From NCBI GenBank assembly GCA_963742875.1, contig CAVUNO010000005.1, positions 124,001 to 188,000 on the forward strand: DNA of 64,000 nt, given 5' to 3'. Position 1 is the first letter of the stretch, and each line of letters starts with the position of its first letter. Both the position numbers and the translations under genes were made by a program. Origin of the DNA: Bog-532 sp963742875. GTDB taxonomy: Bacteria > Actinomycetota > Actinomycetes > Streptosporangiales > Streptosporangiaceae. Below, piece by piece: positions 17,769 to 29,411 of this stretch. Below the pieces are notes generated by a model. That model did not search any database. It was not told the DNA's origin and saw only the letters and a list, made by a program, of their open reading frames with translations.

Positions 17769-20405
17769 TCAGAGCAGGCGCAGGTCGGCTGCCCGTTCGA
17801 GGGCCTGCGAGCGGGACGCTACCCCGAGCTTCTGGTAGATCGACCGGAGGTGGGTTTTCACCGTGTTACGGGAAACGTAAAGAGTGGCGGCGATCTGTGA
17901 GTAGCTGCTGGTCGGCAGGAGCTTCAGGACGCGCAGCTCGGCAGTGGTCAAGGGTTCGGCGAGCACGCGATGGGACCGGGAGGCTACCGGCTGTGCGGCG
18001 TGTGCCTCCAGGGCCGCGGCGAGCAGCTGCTCGGTAAACGGGTCCGCCCGCGCCTGCGCGGAATCCGCAATCAGGTAGCTGGTCACCTGGGGTGCGGCCG
18101 TGACGACCGTGTTGAGGAACCCGCCGCGGCGGGCTGTTTGGAGGGCACCGCCCAGGATGCTTGCGGCCATCGGGTCACCGCGCCCGATCGCGGCGGCGGC
18201 CAGGAGCATCTGGCGCATCAGCGCGCGCCGCGGCGTAAGGTCGCCCAGCGCCGGGAACTGCAGGTGTTCTTGGGCGGCGTGGTAATCGCCGGCGGCGAGC
18301 GCGATCCTGGCCAGCAGCAGGCCGCGGCGGGCGGCGGGCAGCTTGCTGGCCAGCTCGGCGGGACAGCGCAGGTCCCCGAGCGACAGCCGCAGCGATGCTT
18401 CGAGCTCATCGGCCCGCGCCAGCAGCACCGACCCGGTCCCGGCCAGGAGGAGTCGCGCTGTCTCGACAGTGGCCAGCGCTTCGCGGGCCTGCCCGCGGTT
18501 GGCCCAGATCCCTGCCCGGTCCAGCAGCGCCAGGAACTCGAAGCTGGGCCGCCGCTGTTCCGTTATCGACAGCGCCTGCTCGGTGAGGCGCTCCGCGGTG
18601 CCGAGGTCCCGCCGTTCCAGCGCCACGCCGGCGAGCGCGCGCAGGCTATCCACGGCGAAAAAGTGCTGGTCGAACCCTAGCCGCCGGGCGTCCGCATAAG
18701 CGGTCCGGGCGGTATCGGCGGCCTCGGGCAGGCGGCCGGCCTCGAACCAGGCCAGTGCCCGCGCACTGGGTACCAGCAGCAGCCTGGCCGGTTCGGCGAG
18801 CCCGGGAATGGCAAGAGCCACCGCTGCCTCACGTTCAACCGCGTCGTAGTCTTCCAGGCACGGGTAGACACGCAGGAGGATCAACGGGAGAGCGGCGTTC
18901 CACTCGTCCTGCAGCTGTGTCCGCTCCTGGATGGCCCGCGCGCCGAGGCCCGCGCGGACGGCCTCGTCCATCTGGCCGGTCAGCGCGTAGTGGAATGAGC
19001 GCATCGCCGCGAACCGGGCCGCCAGCCTCGAGTCGGGCGGGATCGACGGCCGGGCGCGCTCCAGCAGGTCAAGGTACTTGCCGCCGCGTGCCGCGTCACC
19101 CGACAGCAACAGGTCGGTTGCCAGGCCCAGCAGCCGGTCAGGCGCATCAGCGAGCAGCGAAGGGTCGATCATGCTGAGATCCAGGGCGGCCGGGGGCGCC
19201 GGGTCGCGCAAGAAGCCGGGTACGACCCGGTCTTGCATGAGGTCCAGTGCCCGGTCGGCGTGCCGGGCGGCCAGGAAATGCCGGGCCGCGCGCCATGTGT
19301 CGCCGACGGCCTCGAACCATTCTGCTGCCCGCAGCTGGAGCGCCCGCTCGCGGTCCCGGTCCCTGGCCTTCAGCTCAGCGCGCAGCACCCGGCGCACCAG
19401 ATGGTGGTACCGGAAGCTCGTCCGCTCGTCATCGAGCGCCACCAGGAACAGGTTGGCCACGTCAATGCTGTGCAGCAGCACCGCCGCGTCCGGCCTTCCG
19501 GTGACGGCTGCGCACGCGTCCGCGGTCAGCTCCCCCAAGACGCACGTGTCGAGCATGAACCAGACGATCTCAGGCGGCTGCTGATCAAGAACTTCAGAGA
19601 CGAAGTACTCGGCGATCGCGTGGGTGCGGACCTCCAGCGCCCGCGCGGCCCGCACCGGGTCGGTAGCCCCGCGCAGCGAAAGCGCCGCCATCTGCAGCGC
19701 CGCAGCCCATCCCTCGCTGCGCTGATGAAGCAGCGCAAGCTCGGCAGCACCGATCTCGACGCCGAAGTTGGCCAGCAGGCCGCCGCTCTCGGCCAGGGAG
19801 AAATGCAGGTCATCGTCGCGAAGCTCGCACAGCTCACCGGACATCCGCAGCCGGTGCAGCCGCAGCGGAGGATCCACCCGGCTGGCCAGCACCAGCTGGG
19901 CGACCTCGGCAGGCCAGCGCTCGACAAGATCCGTCATGGCCCCGCGGACCCCGCCCGCCGCGGCATGAAAGTCATCCACGATGATCGCCGACCCTGGGGG
20001 CAGCTTCGCGGCATCGTTGGCGATCGACGCGGTGACATCGGCCGACACGACGCCGTCGATGGTAAGCAAATCGGCGGCATCGGCGCCGAACCCCGGCGCC
20101 ACCGCCTGGGTGGCCTCGATGAAACCGGTCCAGAAGCGGACCGGGTCAGCGTCGGCCTTATCGCAGGACAACCAGGAAGTAACGCCTGGTGGTCGTGCCG
20201 CCGCCCAGCTTGACAGCAGCACGCTCTTACCCGCGCCAGCCGACCCCACCACCACGGTCAAGCGCTGGCCAGCCCCTGCCGCCAGCCGGTCATGCAGCGC
20301 AGATCTTATGACCAGCGTGGCGGGCAACGCCGTCGGCCGGAACTTCGCCACCGCGAACCGTCGGCCCTTCGCTGCGTCGTGACTGGTAGCCGCGCCCCGC
20401 TTCAC
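17769..20405 (-). CDS. Large LuxR-family ATP-binding regulator (MalT/LAL type)
   Basis: An 878-residue transcription regulator. The N-terminal STAND-type ATPase has Walker A GSAGAGKS (about residues 54-61) and Walker B IIVDDFH (about 141-147). A long helical TPR-like middle region runs through the tetratricopeptide-type repeats (for example EAADTARTAYADARRLGFDQ). The C-terminal LuxR helix-turn-helix is intact: LTTAELRVLKLLPTSSYSQI then SRNTVKTHLRSIYQKLGVAS. Such proteins activate promoters on binding an inducer and ATP. It starts at ATG 20405. A variant of the palindrome family lies about 95 bp upstream (20500-20516), so it may control itself and the nearby DUF1269/DUF7144 genes. Confidence 0.88.
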   Translation of the reverse strand: MKRGAATSHDAAKGRRFAVAKFRPTALPATLVIRSALHDRLAAGAGQRLTVVVGSAGAGKSVLLSSWAAARPPGVTSWLSCDKADADPVRFWTGFIEATQAVAPGFGADAADLLTIDGVVSADVTASIANDAAKLPPGSAIIVDDFHAAAGGVRGAMTDLVERWPAEVAQLVLASRVDPPLRLHRLRMSGELCELRDDDLHFSLAESGGLLANFGVEIGAAELALLHQRSEGWAAALQMAALSLRGATDPVRAARALEVRTHAIAEYFVSEVLDQQPPEIVWFMLDTCVLGELTADACAAVTGRPDAAVLLHSIDVANLFLVALDDERTSFRYHHLVRRVLRAELKARDRDRERALQLRAAEWFEAVGDTWRAARHFLAARHADRALDLMQDRVVPGFLRDPAPPAALDLSMIDPSLLADAPDRLLGLATDLLLSGDAARGGKYLDLLERARPSIPPDSRLAARFAAMRSFHYALTGQMDEAVRAGLGARAIQERTQLQDEWNAALPLILLRVYPCLEDYDAVEREAAVALAIPGLAEPARLLLVPSARALAWFEAGRLPEAADTARTAYADARRLGFDQHFFAVDSLRALAGVALERRDLGTAERLTEQALSITEQRRPSFEFLALLDRAGIWANRGQAREALATVETARLLLAGTGSVLLARADELEASLRLSLGDLRCPAELASKLPAARRGLLLARIALAAGDYHAAQEHLQFPALGDLTPRRALMRQMLLAAAAIGRGDPMAASILGGALQTARRGGFLNTVVTAAPQVTSYLIADSAQARADPFTEQLLAAALEAHAAQPVASRSHRVLAEPLTTAELRVLKLLPTSSYSQIAATLYVSRNTVKTHLRSIYQKLGVASRSQALERAADLRLL

Positions 20406-20924
20406 GCCGTCCTCCGGAGGTCCGGCCTACACGCAGTACCCATTGGATCAGGCACGGACGTCCGTGGGAAGTCCCGCTGGCGGAGCAATAATCCGGTGCC
20501 ACCCCTCCGGGGGTGATACCGGGAACCCAGCCGCCAAGCATGCTGATAGACACTAGCGGCAAGTGAACTACAGGGCCCGGGGCAATCCCATGCGACCCCA
20601 AACGTATGAGATCACCTTCGCCGGCCACACGTCCCGCAAACCCGCGAAATCGCAGGATGAAAAACGCTCAGGGAACAGCCCCGGGTCTGCAATAGGCTGG
20701 TTAGGACGCGCTGTGGCATTAAGGGACGAAGATCAGCCCGGTCTGAAGTCTCACGTCCCGGGACTTTTCCAGCTCTTACCCGTGCATAAGGTGGCACCTT
20801 TGACCACCGGGTGGTAACAACCGTACTGGCGCCATTGCCGTCGTGGTGACAGCCGCATCGGCGCCAACGCTCCCATAGGGCCGGGCTGCGCCATGAGGCC
20901 GGGCGGCACGGGCCCTGGGAGTGG
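20406..20924. other. Intergenic region between the LuxR and prenyltransferase genes
   Basis: No gene is supported. Besides palindrome P3 there is a 13-bp symmetric element ACCACCGGGTGGT at 20803-20815 and a GTCCCGGGAC palindrome near 20757. Confidence 0.45.
20500..20516. promoter_or_regulatory. Palindrome P3, CACCCCTCCGGGGGTGA
   Basis: A variant of the shared palindrome, upstream of the LuxR regulator gene. A wider symmetry, GGT-N2 before and ATACC after, can also be seen. Confidence 0.5.
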
Positions 20925-21686
20925 TCAGCCGCCGAAGCGGCGGTTGCGGGCGGCGTAGGAGCGCAGGGCGCGAAGGAAGTCGACCTTGCGGAAGGCCGGC
21001 CAGTAGGCGTCGCAGAAGTAGAACTCGGAGTGGATGGTCTGCCATAGCAGGAATCCGCCGATGCGCTGTTCGCCCGAGGTGCGGATGACGAGGTCCGGGT
21101 CGGGCTGGCCGGCCGTGTAGAGGTGCTCGGCGATGTGCTCGACGTCGAGGACCTCCGCGAGCTCCTCGATCGAGGTACCGCGGGTGGCGTGCTCGTGCAG
21201 CAGCGAGCGCACCGCGTCGGCGATCTCCCGCCGTCCGCCGTACCCGATCGCCGCGTTGACCAGCAGGCCCGGATTGCCGGCGGTGGCCTCCGCCGCATCC
21301 TTGAGCACCCGGGCCGTCCCGGCGGGCAGCAGGTCCAGCGCGCCCATGGGGTTCACGTGCCAGCGCTCGGCGACGAGCCGGCGGACGGTGTCCTCGATGA
21401 TCCGCAGCAGCGGCTCGAGCTCGGCGACGGGCCGCATCAGGTTGTCCGTGGACAGCAGCCAGAGGGTGACGACCTCGACGCCAGCTTCCCGGCACCACTC
21501 GAGCAGCTCGAAGATCTTGTCGGCGCCCTTCTGGTGGCCGCTGGCCACATCGAGCAATCCGGCGGACCTGGCCCACCGGCGATTGCCGTCGCACATCACG
21601 CCGACATGCCGGGGAATCGCCTCCGGCGACAGGGAACTTTCGAGCCTGCGCGCGTAGAGCCGGTAAACCAGGCCACGAAATCCCAT
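20925..21686 (-). CDS. uppS: Short cis-prenyl transferase (isoprenyl diphosphate synthase)
   Basis: A 253-residue cis-prenyltransferase that condenses isopentenyl diphosphate onto an allylic diphosphate. The catalytic Asp motif is GVMCDGNRRWAR (Asp33). GHQKGADKI and the late RTSGEQRIGGFLLWQ, EFYFCDAYWPAF block are conserved, although the usual Ser-Asn of RTSGExRxSxF is replaced by Gly-Gly. The length and the N-terminal extension MGFRGLVYRLYARRLESSLS resemble the short Z-farnesyl diphosphate synthases of mycobacteria more than long-chain undecaprenyl synthases. Product length is therefore uncertain. ATG 21686 is the only good start. It stands alone, without the usual recO neighbour. Confidence 0.85.
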   Translation of the reverse strand: MGFRGLVYRLYARRLESSLSPEAIPRHVGVMCDGNRRWARSAGLLDVASGHQKGADKIFELLEWCREAGVEVVTLWLLSTDNLMRPVAELEPLLRIIEDTVRRLVAERWHVNPMGALDLLPAGTARVLKDAAEATAGNPGLLVNAAIGYGGRREIADAVRSLLHEHATRGTSIEELAEVLDVEHIAEHLYTAGQPDPDLVIRTSGEQRIGGFLLWQTIHSEFYFCDAYWPAFRKVDFLRALRSYAARNRRFGG

Positions 21687-21819
21687 CTAGCGACCTTCCT
21701 GTCACCCGTGCTCAGCCATAGAAAAGGTATCCAACGATCCTGAGCTACCGGCGAACAGCAGGCGAAAGGGATGCCGTTGGCGCGCACGTGCCGCAGGCCG
21801 TTCCGGCCGGCGGCACGTT

Positions 21820-22020
21820 TTGCGGTGGATGGGCGATCGGCTTGAGGATCGAGGGGGCCAGCCGGTCGAACGACGCGAGGTACTCGCTGCGCTCCCGCTT
21901 CATCTTCCCGGCCATGCCGGCGTAGTCGGCGGCCCGGAAAAAGGGGCGGCGGACCCCTGCGCCAACAGGGAGGCGCCATTTACTTCAAGACCATCGAGGA
22001 GGCGCGGCGGCCGGTCGATG
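21820..22020. pseudogene. Unidentified coding remnants
   Basis: The reverse strand at about 21830-21960 reads AADYAGMAGKMKRERSEYLA and SFDRLAPSILKPIA. The plus strand at about 21975-22030 reads GAIYFKTIEEARRPVDDSPR and stops. Both look like true coding sequence but are isolated. No family is recognised for either. Confidence 0.3.
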
Positions 22021-22149
22021 ACTCGCCGCGATGAGTTCATGCGGCCAGGGTGAACTGGGGTGGGAGCGTGGCGACTGCAACGACGGCGGGACGTGCGGCG
22101 GACAGGTCTGGTTTGGTCTTGCCGGTGCTGCCGCAGGCCAGTTCTGGAT

Positions 22150-22440
22150 AACCCCCGGCAGCTCGGTTATGAATGCCTGGATCCGTCAGATGAATGCCGG
22201 CATCGGCACCACCGTGACCGGCATTCAGGCTGCCATCACCCTTTACACGCTGCGCCATGTCCGGGACACGCCGCCTGCCGGGCGTGTCCATTTTCGACAT
22301 GATCGGTGCGCTGCTGTCGATTGCCGGGCTATCGCTGCTGGCCTGCGGGTCTTGAATTCCGGCACCGGGGCTTTGTGGAAGGCAAGCCTGCCGGGCCCGA
22401 GTGGCTGGGGACCTCCGGTGTCATTCAGTGGTGTACGGCG
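22150..22440 (+). pseudogene. Remnant of an MFS (DHA2) transporter
   Basis: The plus strand reads MNAGIGTTVTGIQAAITLYT, matching the first-helix region of the MFS protein at 35484 (IATDLGTTVAGVQTAITLFT). A few bases later, in another frame, it reads VSIFDMIGALLSIAGLSLLA, which matches that protein's middle helix FDLTGAVLSAAGLFFVVLG. The intervening half of the N-terminal domain and the whole C-terminal domain are missing. This is a paralogous copy decayed by deletion. Confidence 0.6.
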
Positions 22441-23192
22441 GCGAGCAGCGCGGCGTAGGCGCTGACCAGCGCGCCGCGCACCAGCAGAAGCAACGGGCTG
22501 TCGGGCAGGCAGCCCTCCCTGACCCACTGATCGGACAGGCCCATCGCGCGGACCCGGTACACCGCCGCCGGCCTGACCTCGGCCTCAGGCTCACCGAAGA
22601 GATAGCAGTAGAGCCGAGTCACGGACTCCACCAGGTCATCGTCGGCGACTCCCGGCACCGTCGAGTACTGAACCTGCCGGTGCACCCGCCACCAGTCAAC
22701 CTCGAGTTCGGCGGCCTTGGCCGGGCTGGCCGGCTCGCCATAGCTGAGCCTGACCAGGGCGTAAAAACAGCGCATGCGGGCCCGTGCGCCGTCGGGATCA
22801 TTGTCAGGGAGGGGTGCCCATAGCTGGATGGCGCGCAGTGCCAGCCAGGCGGCCTGGAGGGTCCGGCACCAGTCCATGCCGAAGCCCATCCTGATCAGTC
22901 CGACGAAAGCCATCAGCGCCTGATGCCAATCATGCCGGTAGTACCCGACCCAAGCCCGGTATTCAAGGTCGGCGACGCGGGCCGGATCGAACGACCGGAG
23001 CCGGCTGGGCTGCCCGGCCGGACGCTCGGCGTCACCAGCGTCCCGTCTTCCGGGCCGCCATAGGCCGACCGGATTCTGGCGGGCCAGGCCGCTACCTCGG
23101 TCGTGCTGCCTGAGCCGTCCAGCCCGCCGTGCCGCGGTAGTTCTCATGCGAGCGGTAACCGCTTCGATGCCCATGGCTCCCCTTATTGCCAT
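22425..23192 (-). CDS. Hypothetical actinobacterial protein
   Basis: A protein of up to 255 residues. Clear protein-like sequence starts at SFDPARVADLEYRAWVGYYR and continues HDWHQALMAFVGLIRMGFGM. It carries a tryptophan-rich middle (LWAPLPDNDPDGARARM then LEVDWWRVHRQVQYS) and a helical end (LLLLVRGALVSAYAALLAAV). The first 60-70 residues are Arg-rich and may not be translated, so the real start is unclear. I recognise the pattern as a conserved hypothetical family of actinomycetes, with no known function. It is soluble and mainly helical. Confidence 0.55.
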   Translation of the reverse strand: MAIRGAMGIEAVTARMRTTAARRAGRLRQHDRGSGLARQNPVGLWRPGRRDAGDAERPAGQPSRLRSFDPARVADLEYRAWVGYYRHDWHQALMAFVGLIRMGFGMDWCRTLQAAWLALRAIQLWAPLPDNDPDGARARMRCFYALVRLSYGEPASPAKAAELEVDWWRVHRQVQYSTVPGVADDDLVESVTRLYCYLFGEPEAEVRPAAVYRVRAMGLSDQWVREGCLPDSPLLLLVRGALVSAYAALLAAVHH

Positions 23193-23599
23193 AAACCTGC
23201 CTGTCTGCTCCTACGTGGTCGTGTCTCCCGGAGCTGCGACCCAGCGGCAGCATTTCAGGTTGTCCGTATCAGGCAGCGTAGCCAGGAAGGTGCCCCAGCC
23301 GTGATCGGTTTCGGAGGGACTTACCTCCGGCATTCCATTCGGGGCCCTGGCAACAGGGGAAGTGACCTGCGCCTTTCAGGTGATGTGCTGGCTCGGATAC
23401 CTCTGGTCCGGGTCCGTATCCGGTTGACTGGCCGCTGACTCAGCCTCACGGTTGGGAGCGAGCCGGGGCTGCCCAATTCCACCCGGCCGAACCCGCTAGG
23501 CACGCCCTTGAACCCTGGTCAGGTTCCGGGCCAAGGTCCCGGGCCTGCGGGTCGTCATCCGGCCTGGTCAGGCGGCTGCTCGGGCATCGCGTCGGCGTT
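23193..23599. other. Gap without a convincing gene
   Basis: No recognisable gene. The right part probably contains further decayed ATP-grasp sequence continuing from 23600-23703. Confidence 0.4.
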
Positions 23600-23703
23600 C
23601 TCGATGGGAATCCGCGCCCCGGCTCCCGCAGACCAGGCGATTGGTCGATCACCCACGCCGGCTGCACGCCTTGGCCGGCGATGGAGCGGTCCGGGTAGGC
23701 GTC
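23600..23703 (-). pseudogene. Remnant of a circularly permuted ATP-grasp domain
   Basis: Directly after the stop of the ligase gene, and one frame away, the reverse strand reads DAYPDRSIAGQGVQPAWVID followed by QSPGLREPG. This aligns without gaps to DAYGERAVIRDGVLPAWAIE, ESPGLRAAG in the intact fusion protein at 56616 (about residues 488-515). About 120 residues between the ligase end and this point are deleted. The upstream gene was therefore once a ligase/ATP-grasp fusion. Confidence 0.7.
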
Positions 23704-24835
23704 AGGCCGCCGTGCTGGCGCGGGTTTCCGCTATCAGCGAGTCGACGACCTCCTCGAGCCCGCCGCTGGCGGATACCGCGCGCTGCCGGGCCGCCGAGCT
23801 GCCCCGGGCGAGGGCCGACTCGGTGAGCTCGGTGACCAGCTCCCAGTCACCGACCGACTCCAGGGTGGGCCGGAGGTCGGCCAGCAGCCGCCTGATGAGC
23901 TGGTGAGCAGGCACTGGGGTGGCGGTGGCCGGATCGACGAGGTTGCCCTCCAGGCCAGATTGAGCGGCCCGCCACGTCGCGGCCACGAGCAGTTCAGCGC
24001 CGACGGGCATCGGCGGGCTGCCCGCGGTCGCCGCGCCGGATTCCCGTATTACCAGCGCGCGGAAGAGCCCGGCCAGCAGGACCACGTCTTCCAGACGCGG
24101 GCAGGCGTCGCAGATGCGCAGCTCGACGGTGGGCAGGTGATCCGAGGGCCGGACATCGAAGTAGATCATGCCGGGGTCACTGATGACCCCGGACCGTACC
24201 AGGTCGGCCACGGTCTGGTCGTAATCTGCGGCCGAGGTGAACCCGCCGAAGGCACCCGTGGTCGGCCAGCGCCGCCAGATCAGGGCGCGGTAGCTGGCGT
24301 AGCCAGTGTCGGTTCCCAGCCAGAAGGGCGAGCTCGCCGACAGCGCCAGCAGCCCCGGCAGCCACGGTGCCACCCGGTGCGCGACAGCCACGGCCAGGTC
24401 GCGATCAGCCACATCGACGTGCACCTGCGCGCCGCAGATCAATTGCTCACGGACCAGCATCCGGTACTCGCCGCGCATGTTCTCATATCGCGGATCCGAG
24501 GTGATCTTGAGCGCGTCAGGGTCGGCCAGGGGCACCGTGCCGGCGGCCACGATGCCCAGCCCGAGGGGTTCCGCCGCGGCGATGGCGGCCCGCCGCAAGG
24601 CCGCGAGGTCCTGCGCGAGGTCCGCCAGGCGGACCCAGGGGCGGCTGTTAGCCTCCAGCACGGACCGCTGCAGTTCCGAGCCGAAGCTGCCGGCAGGCAG
24701 CTGGTGGATGAGACTGTCGGCCCGCGCGGTCAGCCGCCGTGTCCTCAGGTCGACCGTGTGGAACTCCTCCTCCACCCCCACGGCCACCGGCTCCGGACGC
24801 GGCCGGCTGAGCCCAGGGCCTTCGTGTGTCACCAC
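23702..24835 (-). CDS. GCS2-type carboxylate-amine ligase
   Basis: A 377-residue member of the glutamate-cysteine ligase type 2 (YbdK-like) family, which forms an amide bond between a carboxylate such as the gamma-carboxyl of glutamate and an amine, using ATP. Metal and nucleotide motifs are visible: AVGVEEEFHTVDL, ICGAQVHVDVADRDLAVAVA, MIYFDVRPSDHLPTVELRIC. It is about 75% identical by eye to the N-terminal half of the 845-residue protein at 56616. The start is GTG 24835 after GCAGGA. The C-terminus ends abruptly (AETRASTAA) at a deletion that removed its ATP-grasp partner domain. The gene stands 69 bp after the amidotransferase gene on the same strand, so the pair is probably cotranscribed. 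Confidence 0.8.
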   Translation of the reverse strand: MVTHEGPGLSRPRPEPVAVGVEEEFHTVDLRTRRLTARADSLIHQLPAGSFGSELQRSVLEANSRPWVRLADLAQDLAALRRAAIAAAEPLGLGIVAAGTVPLADPDALKITSDPRYENMRGEYRMLVREQLICGAQVHVDVADRDLAVAVAHRVAPWLPGLLALSASSPFWLGTDTGYASYRALIWRRWPTTGAFGGFTSAADYDQTVADLVRSGVISDPGMIYFDVRPSDHLPTVELRICDACPRLEDVVLLAGLFRALVIRESGAATAGSPPMPVGAELLVAATWRAAQSGLEGNLVDPATATPVPAHQLIRRLLADLRPTLESVGDWELVTELTESALARGSSAARQRAVSASGGLEEVVDSLIAETRASTAA

Positions 24836-24903
24836 TCCTGCTTCGCACCCGTTCTTCCAGGATTACCGGACGGTGGCTTCTGGGTGCGGCTCTGGGTGGG
24901 CCG

Positions 24904-25746
24904 TCACAGGGTTTTCGGCGGGGGCTGCACGGCGAAGGACCGGAGCTGGTCATCTCCCTGGCCGACCACTCCGTAGCTGGCCTCGGGCACCTCGATCCAG
25001 GCACCGGGCAGGTCACCGATCGGTTCGGAGACCACCAGCCGCGCGTCGTCGGACAGCTCGGACAGCTTCTCCCGGCCGGGGTACAGCTGCCGCACCGCGC
25101 GGACGTCGCGGCTGAAAAACAGCGACCGTGAGGTGCCCTCGGTGGAGTAGCGGAACGCCCACAGGCGCTCGCCGTCGCTGGTGGCGATCGTGCCCTGGAA
25201 CGGGTACGTGATGCCGCGCTTGCGCCCGGCGGCCTCCACGAACCCAATGGCCCGCGCGACAGCGGCCGGCGGATCGTCCTGGAGCCCGAAGCTGAGCGCC
25301 AGGTAGAACAGGACCTCGGTGTCCGCCTGCCCCTTGATCTGCGGATACAGCGATTCGTCGACCGCCAGCACCAGGTCGCGCTTGACCGCCGCGAACCCGT
25401 CGATGAACCCGTTGTGCATGAACAGCCAGCGGCCGTACCGGAACGGATGGCAGTTCGTCTGCTGCACGGCCGACCCGATCGCCGCCCGGATATGCGCGAA
25501 GAACAGCGGCGAGGTCACGTGGCCCGCGAGCTCACGCAGGTTCGCATCGTTCCAGGCCGGCTCGACGCTGCGGAAGATGCCGGGGGCGGGCGCGGCGTCA
25601 TACCAGCCGACGCCGAATCCGTCGCCGTTGGTCGTCTCGGCCCCCAGCTTCGAATGCAGGCTCTGATCGATCAGCGAATGGGCCGGTGTGTAGAGCACAT
25701 CTTTGACCAGGATGGGTGAACCGGTGTAAGCAAGCCAGCGGCACAT
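24904..25746 (-). CDS. Class II glutamine amidotransferase (YafJ/EgtC-like)
   Basis: A 280-residue Ntn-type amidotransferase. The catalytic Cys is residue 2 (MCRWLAYTG). Glutamine-pocket motifs follow: NGDGFGVGWYD, FFAHIRAAIG and WLFMHNGFIDGF. The middle TYPFQGTIATSDGERLWAFR resembles YafJ-type proteins. In ergothioneine synthesis EgtC uses this fold to remove a gamma-glutamyl group. Here the neighbour is a GCS2-type ligase, and hydrolysis or transfer of a gamma-glutamyl group is the best guess. ATG 25746 has AAAGGAGCGGCA upstream. No egtB/egtD genes are present in the window. Confidence 0.82.
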   Translation of the reverse strand: MCRWLAYTGSPILVKDVLYTPAHSLIDQSLHSKLGAETTNGDGFGVGWYDAAPAPGIFRSVEPAWNDANLRELAGHVTSPLFFAHIRAAIGSAVQQTNCHPFRYGRWLFMHNGFIDGFAAVKRDLVLAVDESLYPQIKGQADTEVLFYLALSFGLQDDPPAAVARAIGFVEAAGRKRGITYPFQGTIATSDGERLWAFRYSTEGTSRSLFFSRDVRAVRQLYPGREKLSELSDDARLVVSEPIGDLPGAWIEVPEASYGVVGQGDDQLRSFAVQPPPKTL

Positions 25747-25968
25747 TGCCGCTCCTTTCGGTCGCGGCTGCAGCGCCAGGCGGCCAGGACGCCACGCGCA
25801 CCACAGACGAAGGGACTCAAAATGTGATAACCCGCAACATCGGCCCCTCCGCCATACCCGGAAACTACCCAGGCCATGACCTAAAGGACATGAGTCCGCA
25901 AACGGTCGCCTGCGGGCTGCTAGAGGCGGGTACCCCTAACCGGCGCGGGCCCGCTCGCCAGTGAGCTT

Positions 25969-26316
25969 ATGACCGTCACTTTTGCCGAGCCAGAGGACCA
26001 AGGTCCCTGCGCTCCATCCGGGACCCCGCCCAGAAAGAGTGGCCCCTTCAGGGCCGTGCATGCCGGGGACAGTGGCCATGAACTGCATCTGGGCGCTATC
26101 GACGGGGCGGTGACGCGCGTCCCCGGCACCCCTGCCAACCGGGAGACGTTCGGCTCGACCGGGACCGCTGATGACAGCGCACCCTACCCGCAGGTCCGTG
26201 ACCTGCGGGCTGCGGACGCCTCCGCCCCCGGCACCCTGGCGGTGGTCTCCGCCCCCCTGGCGGGCTCAAGGCCGACGGCGAGTGTTGCACATAGGCACTC
26301 ATCGGCTTTTGAATAG
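25969..26316 (+). pseudogene. Fragment of an IS4-like transposase
   Basis: The middle of this frame reads AVTRVPGTPANRETFGSTGT then ADDSAPYPQVRDL, the sequence preceding the catalytic region in IS4-type transposases (VPDTPANR, FGSxGTADDS). Neither a real N-terminus nor the catalytic DDE residues are present. Inverted ends were not found. It is a remnant of a separate insertion event from the element at 8926. Confidence 0.55.
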
Positions 26317-26339
26317 TTGGCAAACTAATGCCTAACCCC

Positions 26340-26364
26340 GCATTACGGAAAAATAGCATTACGG
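26340..26364 (+). repeat. Short direct repeat GCATTACGG x2
   Basis: GCATTACGG at 26340-26348 and 26356-26364 (16-bp period). The stretch around it is unusually AT-rich for this window. Confidence 0.5.
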
Positions 26365-26402
26365 CAACCAGATCCTGATTAAGGCTGCCCTGTTCTAATT
26401 CC

Positions 26403-26416
26403 GGGACTTTGGTCCC
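26403..26416. promoter_or_regulatory. DosR/DevR-like box GGGACTTTGGTCCC
   Basis: This matches the core GGGACT-N2-NGTCCC of the DosR dormancy regulator site. No gene starts close by. The frameshifted clpC begins about 500 bp downstream. Confidence 0.35.
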
Positions 26417-26920
26417 TCACGTTCTGCGCCCTCCTTTGCGGAGTCTCGAGAGTGCTCGGATACCGCGACGCCGGCATCCTGAGGTTTCAGCTCGGCCCTG
26501 ATAGGCCTTGCCCTCGGGAAGTTCTACCGGTTGAACACGGCCTTGTGGATCATGGCAGCTGCTGCGCTGGATCAACCCCGCTTCATCGGCGAGCCCGCTC
26601 GGGCCGAGGCTGAGGCTGAGGCCGCCGGCTGAGTCGGCGTGCCAGGGGAAGGCGCCGTGTTGATCCGCTCGCGCCCGCGAGGGGACGAGGCTGCTGGGAC
26701 AGCGGGGGCGGCGCCGGCCCGCTGCGCGTTCGCTCCGGGCGTAGCTGTGCACACTTGCCCCGTTGCCCAGGCTGGACGGGGTGGGCACCGCTGCTGGCGG
26801 GGACGTTTTGCTTGTGCGACGTCCGCATGCGCAACGTCGCCCGGCGCGCGGGCTAGCATGCGAAGGGACGAGCAAGACTTTTTGGTTGCCTCGCCGGCCG
26901 CTCGGTGAGGGGGCGACGAG
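26417..26920. other. Upstream region of clpC
   Basis: One short coding-like stretch, FYRLNTALWIMAAAALDQPR at about 26521-26630 on the plus strand, is not recognised. The rest appears non-coding. A GAGGCT microrepeat lies near 26610. Confidence 0.4.

Positions 26921-29411
<2,491 letters not shown>

Noticed and set aside
24904..25746. Ergothioneine biosynthesis (EgtC in a true egt cluster)
   Set aside because: No egtB, egtD or egtE genes are present at either amidotransferase locus; only the fold is shared.
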